Positions 60,308 through 64,000 of a DNA stretch of 64,000 nucleotides are shown here, in pieces. The notes beneath the pieces are model-generated. The model saw only the letters and a program-made list of their open reading frames with translations, ran no database searches and was not told the origin of the DNA. The DNA comes from JAFGTX01 sp942492225 (GTDB taxonomy: Bacteria; Bacillota; Clostridia; Peptostreptococcales; Acidaminobacteraceae): positions 1 through 64,000 of the forward strand of contig CALODS010000004.1 of the NCBI GenBank assembly GCA_942492225.1, read 5' to 3'. The position numbers and the translations under genes were made by a program. Positions within the stretch are counted from its first letter, which is position 1. Every line of letters begins with the position of its first letter.

Positions 60308-61783
60308 ATGAAAATTAATTATTTAAATGAAAGTAACTTTAAAGATTACGATGGCGTAATATTTCCAGTATATGAAGAGTCTCTAAAAATGGCTCATGAG
60401 TCATTAGCCATTCCATTTTCACAATTAAAAGAGAAGGAATTATTTGAAGGTAAAAAAGGTGAAACTCACCATCTTACAATAATGGGTGATAAGTCATTCA
60501 AAGATGTTGTACTTGTTGGATTAGGAAAAATAGAAGACATTACGGGTCATGTTTTAAGAAATGCGATTGCAGATGGTTTTAAAGTGCTTAAATCAAAGAA
60601 AGTATCTACAATGGGTATATTCTTAGACAGTCTATCAGAGGGATTAAATTGTTCGTATGCGATTGCCAGAAATACTGTAGAAGCAGTTGTTATGGCGAAT
60701 TATTCATTTGATACTTATAAAACTAAAGAAAAGAAGGACTATTTAGAAAACGTTACATTAAGTTTTGAATCAATTGATGATGACTTTATTACGGCATTTG
60801 AAGAGGGGAAGATTATTGCAGAAGCAAATCTCTTAACAAGAGAACTTGTGAATGAACCTGCTAATAAAATGTACCCAGAAGTTCTTGCCAATCGCGTGAT
60901 TGAATTAGGAAAACAAAAAGGCTTTGAAGTGGAAATATTTGAACAAGATGCTATTGAAGCAATGGGTATGGAAGCTTATATGTCAGTGGCAAAAGCCTCA
61001 GATAAAGCACCAAAATTTATCGTGATGCGTTACAAAGGGTCTGATAGTGATAAAATACTTGGTCTTGTCGGAAAAGGATTAACATATGATTCAGGTGGTT
61101 TATCTATAAAACCAACGAACAGTATGTTGACGATGAAGAGTGATATGGGTGGTGCAGCAGCGGTTATTGCTGCAATGTCGGCGATTGCAGAAAACAAATT
61201 ATCGACAAACGTTGTTGCAGTAGTGGCAGCATGTGAAAATATGATTGCTGGCAACAGTTACAAGCCAGGTGACATTATTGGATCGATGGGTGGTAAAAAT
61301 ATTTTTATTGGTAACACAGATGCAGAGGGTCGTTTGACATTGATAGACGCAATGCACTATATTGTTACGAAAGAAAACGTTGATGCAGTTATAGATATTG
61401 CAACCTTAACTGGTGCATCAATTCATTGTCTGGGAACAGTTGCAACGGTAGCAATCTCCAATAATGATGAATTTTATGGTATGGTAGATGAAAGTTTCAA
61501 CAAAGCTGGAGAAAAAATTTGGAGAATGCCAATTTTTGATGAGTACAAAGAACTTATCAAACATGAAGAGGCAGATTTGACAAATACAGCTGGAAGCCCG
61601 GGTACAATCACAGCAGGGCTTTTCATTGGAGAATTCAATGGTGATTTACCTTGGGTACATTTAGATATTGCAGGGTCGTCATGGACGAGTAAAGCGAAGC
61701 ATTATACTTCTAAAGGTGGTACAGGTGTAGGTGCAAGATCATTATACTACTTAGCAAAAACTTATGGGAAAGAGAATGTATAA
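60308..61783 (+). CDS. pepA: Leucyl aminopeptidase, family M17
   Basis: A 491-residue M17 aminopeptidase. The catalytic C-terminal domain shows GKGLTYDSGGLSIKP (metal Lys/Asp), MKSDMGGAAAV, NTDAEGRLTLIDA (the family signature with metal Asp/Glu and catalytic Arg) and LDIAGSSWTS. The N-terminal domain (1-165) is diverged, as usual. It removes N-terminal residues such as Leu from peptides as a hexamer; some members bind DNA. GAGAGGAATG precedes the ATG. It stands alone behind its own promoter and ahead of a terminator. Confidence 0.93.
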   Translation: MKINYLNESNFKDYDGVIFPVYEESLKMAHESLAIPFSQLKEKELFEGKKGETHHLTIMGDKSFKDVVLVGLGKIEDITGHVLRNAIADGFKVLKSKKVSTMGIFLDSLSEGLNCSYAIARNTVEAVVMANYSFDTYKTKEKKDYLENVTLSFESIDDDFITAFEEGKIIAEANLLTRELVNEPANKMYPEVLANRVIELGKQKGFEVEIFEQDAIEAMGMEAYMSVAKASDKAPKFIVMRYKGSDSDKILGLVGKGLTYDSGGLSIKPTNSMLTMKSDMGGAAAVIAAMSAIAENKLSTNVVAVVAACENMIAGNSYKPGDIIGSMGGKNIFIGNTDAEGRLTLIDAMHYIVTKENVDAVIDIATLTGASIHCLGTVATVAISNNDEFYGMVDESFNKAGEKIWRMPIFDEYKELIKHEEADLTNTAGSPGTITAGLFIGEFNGDLPWVHLDIAGSSWTSKAKHYTSKGGTGVGARSLYYLAKTYGKENV

Positions 61784-61803
61784 ATATAATTAAATAAATT
61801 TTT

Positions 61804-61848
61804 AAAGCGCTTGTCATCAATAATCTATTGGAGCTGAGCGCTTTTTTT
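61804..61848 (+). terminator. Rho-independent terminator after the M17 gene
   Basis: AAAGCGCT (61804-61811) pairs with AGCGCTTT (61837-61844), with an inner CAATA/TATTG pairing, followed by seven T in all. Confidence 0.82.
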
Positions 61849-61930
61849 ATTATTTTTTGACATACAATTTTTGTTAAATGAAATTAATTGGGTATATAAT
61901 AAAAAAGTTAATGCTACAAGGAGTTTTATA

Positions 61931-63052
61931 ATGAAGAAAAAATTAGCAATTTTAATGATAATTATTGGTGTGGTCGGAATTGTTTATTTTTATAATGCAA
62001 TTGAAAAAGATACCATAAAAGTTGGGTTCATAGCTTGTTTAACAGGTGAATCTTCTGAATTGGGGGTTACTGCCATGTATGGTGCAAAAATTGCCGTTGA
62101 GGAGATTAACAGTTCAGGAGGAATAAATGGACAGTTGATAGAATTAATAATAAAGGATGATAAAAATGATGCGAAAATAGCTGCTGATAAATGTAAAGAG
62201 TTGAGTGATCAAGGTGTGTCTTTTATTATTGGTCCAATGACAAGCGGTATGGCTGAATTTGCAGTACCTTTTATCAATGAAAATGAACTACTGATGGTAA
62301 GTCCAACAATAAGTAAAAATGATTTGGCTGGAATTGATGATTATTTTATACGCTTGATGCCAACAAATAAAATTCAAGCTGATTTTATTGCTGAGGATAT
62401 GAGAAAAAAAGGTATCAAAGAGGGTGCGGTTATATATGAATCCATCAACAAAGCTTTTGCTGAAACATTCAAAAACTATTTTGAAAGAGAATTTATTTCT
62501 CTTGGCGGCAATGTCGTTTATAGTGATACCTTTACAACCAATGAACCCTTTGATGCGGATCGTTATTTAGATAATTTAGATAAAAGCAATGCTCAAAGTG
62601 TATTGTTTATTGGAAATGCTTATGACTCAGCGGTTTGGTTTCAACATTTATCAAAAAGAGAAATGAATATTACTGTGTACTTAAGCCAGTGGGCAATGAC
62701 GGCTGATTTATTGGAACAGTCAGGTAGTACAAGTGATGGTGCCTATGTTGTAAGTTATCAAAATAGAAGATCGGAAAAAGATAGTTATTTGAAATTCAGT
62801 AGCAAATACAGAAATATTTATGGAAAAGAACCTACCTTTAGTTCAAACCTAGCATACGAAGCAATGAGTGTTTTAAAAGAAGGATTAAAAAATGCAAATG
62901 CATTAAATCCAGAAGACGTTAAATCATCAATCTTGGCGTTACAAGAATTTGAAGGATTACAAGGGGATATTATAATCAATCGTTATGGAGATGTTGTAAG
63001 AGATATTTATTTATATGAAATAAGTGATGGACATTTTAATTTAGTGAAATAG
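61931..63052 (+). CDS. Orphan branched-chain amino-acid-type substrate-binding protein (LivJ-like)
   Basis: A 373-residue type 1 periplasmic-binding-fold protein. An N-terminal helix (LAILMIIIGVVGIVYFYNAI) without a lipobox cysteine probably anchors it. The domain reads IKVGFIACLTGESSELGVTA, AVEEINSSGGINGQLIELI, FIIGPMTSGMAEFAVPFI and LVSPTISKND-like MVSPTISKNDLAGIDDYFIR, as in LivJ proteins. No permease or ATPase genes are nearby, so it may feed a distant transporter or act as a sensor. ATG at 61931 follows AAGGAG. The ndk gene starts 11 bases after it. Confidence 0.85.
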   Translation: MKKKLAILMIIIGVVGIVYFYNAIEKDTIKVGFIACLTGESSELGVTAMYGAKIAVEEINSSGGINGQLIELIIKDDKNDAKIAADKCKELSDQGVSFIIGPMTSGMAEFAVPFINENELLMVSPTISKNDLAGIDDYFIRLMPTNKIQADFIAEDMRKKGIKEGAVIYESINKAFAETFKNYFEREFISLGGNVVYSDTFTTNEPFDADRYLDNLDKSNAQSVLFIGNAYDSAVWFQHLSKREMNITVYLSQWAMTADLLEQSGSTSDGAYVVSYQNRRSEKDSYLKFSSKYRNIYGKEPTFSSNLAYEAMSVLKEGLKNANALNPEDVKSSILALQEFEGLQGDIIINRYGDVVRDIYLYEISDGHFNLVK

Positions 63053-63063
63053 GAGGCAGTATT

Positions 63064-63468
63064 ATGGAGAGAACATTAGTATTACTTAAACCAGATGCAG
63101 TAAATCGCGGACTTGTTGGTGAAATTATAAGCCGATATGAAAGAAAAAACCTTAAAATTATTAAAATGAAATTTATAACACCAACTCGAGAAGTGTTACG
63201 TGCACATTATATTGAACACGAAGGGAAAGATTTTTTAGGGGCTCTTGTTGAGTTTATGTATGACCAAGTCCTTGCAATTATATTAGAAGGGGATAATGCA
63301 ATTAGTATTGTTCGATTACTGAATGGAGCAACAAATCCCAAAGATGCTTTACCTGGAACAATTAGAGGTGATTTTTGTTTGAGTGCAAAAGAAAATCTTG
63401 TACATGGGTCAGACTCTATGGAGAGTGCGCTAAGAGAAATTCCTTTATGGTTTAGCGAAAACGATTAA
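63064..63468 (+). CDS. ndk: Nucleoside diphosphate kinase
   Basis: A 134-residue NDK. MERTLVLLKPDAVNRGLVGE is the typical start. The nucleotide site includes GATNPKDALPGTIRGDF, and the phosphorylated His is in ENLVHGSDSMESA (about 114). It balances nucleoside triphosphates with ATP. AGGAGG precedes the ATG. Position after a binding-protein gene is probably incidental. A terminator follows. Confidence 0.95.
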   Translation: MERTLVLLKPDAVNRGLVGEIISRYERKNLKIIKMKFITPTREVLRAHYIEHEGKDFLGALVEFMYDQVLAIILEGDNAISIVRLLNGATNPKDALPGTIRGDFCLSAKENLVHGSDSMESALREIPLWFSEND

Positions 63469-63515
63469 AGCTATTGTGAATAATTATTAAATAATGATAT
63501 ACTGCGAAGGATAGC

Positions 63516-63550
63516 AGACCTTGAAACAACTGTTTCAAGGTCTTTATTTA
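63516..63550 (+). terminator. Rho-independent terminator after ndk
   Basis: AGACCTTGAAAC (63516-63527) pairs with GTTTCAAGGTCT (63532-63543); a TTTATTT tail follows. Confidence 0.88.
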
Positions 63551-63568
63551 AGTGATCAGACATATCTG

Positions 63569-63670
63569 CACTAAGAAGTTACCGATTATTGGTAGGTTAT
63601 AGACCTTAGTGTTTCAACATCATTTCAACTAAGGAAGGAGAGTGTACTAAAAAGTCTTTAGTATACTAAG
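63569..63670 (+). promoter_or_regulatory. Structured leader of mutY with mutually exclusive stems
   Basis: CACTAAG (63569-63575) can pair with CTTAGTG (63605-63611), enclosing two small hairpins (TACC...GGTA and GGT...ACC), a three-way layout. The same CCTTAG (63604-63609) can instead pair with CTAAGG (63629-63634), which leads into GAAGGAG. A further hairpin, TACTAAA-AAGTC-TTTAGTA, lies between this and the start codon. A regulatory RNA is possible but unproven. Confidence 0.35.
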
Positions 63671-63675
63671 ATTAT

Positions 63676-64000
63676 ATGTTTCAAAAAAAATTATTAAAGT
63701 GGTTTAAAGAAAATAAAAGAGATATGCCTTGGAGAGAAACCTATGATCCCTATCATATATGGCTTTCAGAAATAATGTTACAGCAGACACAAGTGGTGAC
63801 AGTAATTCCTTATTTTAAACGGTATATAGAAAGATACCCAACAATTTATGATTTGGCAAATGCAGATGAATCAGAGGTATTGAAGTTATGGGAGGGACTT
63901 GGCTATTATTCTAGAGCGAGGAGGCTGATTTCCTGCGCACAAGAGGTGGTTCATAAATACGATGGACAGATGCCTAAAGACTATAAAACTTTATTAAGTC
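63676..64000 (+). CDS. mutY: A/G-specific adenine glycosylase, N-terminal part, cut by window end
   Basis: The first 108 residues of MutY. FKENKRDMPWRETYDPYHIW with LSEIMLQQTQVVTVIPYFKR is the family N-terminus, including the catalytic Glu in SEIMLQQTQV. LWEGLGYYSRARRL is the first DNA-binding helix region. It removes adenine mispaired with 8-oxoguanine. The HhH/Asp motif and the iron-sulfur cluster lie beyond the window. ATG at 63676 is the only possible start (an in-frame TAA lies three codons upstream), yet it has no close ribosome site; the nearest GGAAGGAG is 35 bases upstream. Confidence 0.92.
   Translation, partial: MFQKKLLKWFKENKRDMPWRETYDPYHIWLSEIMLQQTQVVTVIPYFKRYIERYPTIYDLANADESEVLKLWEGLGYYSRARRLISCAQEVVHKYDGQMPKDYKTLLS

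Overview
The window reads as low-GC, Gram-positive, anaerobic Firmicutes DNA, most likely class Clostridia. The reasons are AT-rich codon use, strong AGGAGG-type ribosome sites with frequent TTG/GTG starts, many lipobox lipoproteins, S-layer-homology-like repeats, LytTR regulators, a class III (anaerobic) ribonucleotide reductase and a YdaJKLMN-type exopolysaccharide operon. No rRNA, tRNA, CRISPR array, intact transposon or phage gene was seen.

Layout. 1-3.6 kb: a sulfur-uptake/persulfide module (two YeeE/YedE half-transporters, two TusA proteins, a thioredoxin-reductase-like flavoprotein, a LysR regulator). Most of it is broken by indels and a few stops, while the TusA genes are intact. 3.7-8 kb: a GT2 glycosyltransferase, an ATP-grasp enzyme and a NitT/TauT-type ABC importer. 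8.1-9.7 kb: a GT39-like membrane glycosyltransferase. 9.9-12.6 kb: two exported rhodanese lipoproteins, one with four rhodanese domains made by an internal duplication. 12.7-14.8 kb: a dTDP-sugar aminotransferase/dehydratase pair. 14.9-23.5 kb: housekeeping and accessory genes (rRNA methyltransferase, DUF2161-like nuclease fold, a copper ATPase with an unusual HTH regulator, a phosphoesterase, a DUF1576-like membrane protein).

The centre (23.6-47.5 kb) is a vitamin B12 regulon island with four cobalamin riboswitches, each followed by a terminator. They precede (1) a BtuCDF-type importer plus a nitrilase-family hydrolase, (2) succinyl-CoA synthetase sucCD plus an unknown protein, (3) the B12-independent ribonucleotide reductase nrdDG, and (4) a second importer whose operon also carries a lipoprotein CbiK-type chelatase, a membrane-anchored BtuF with SLH-like repeats, and an ABC-2 transporter. 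The likely logic is that, when B12 is scarce, the cell opens uptake and salvage and switches on B12-independent enzymes. Between operons 3 and 4 lie two LytTR response regulators, a LemA-like protein, a clostripain-family protease and an AgrC-like kinase.

47.5-64 kb: a dCache sensor kinase, an XRE-cupin regulator divergent from an M24 peptidase, msrA, a complete five-gene c-di-GMP-controlled exopolysaccharide operon in the order of Bacillus ydaJKLMN, cvfB, an M17 aminopeptidase, an orphan branched-chain-amino-acid-type binding protein, ndk and the start of mutY.

All calls come from reading the sequence; no database search was run. Frameshifts in 0.4-3.3 kb and in nrdD could be real decay or sequence error, and this cannot be settled from the window.
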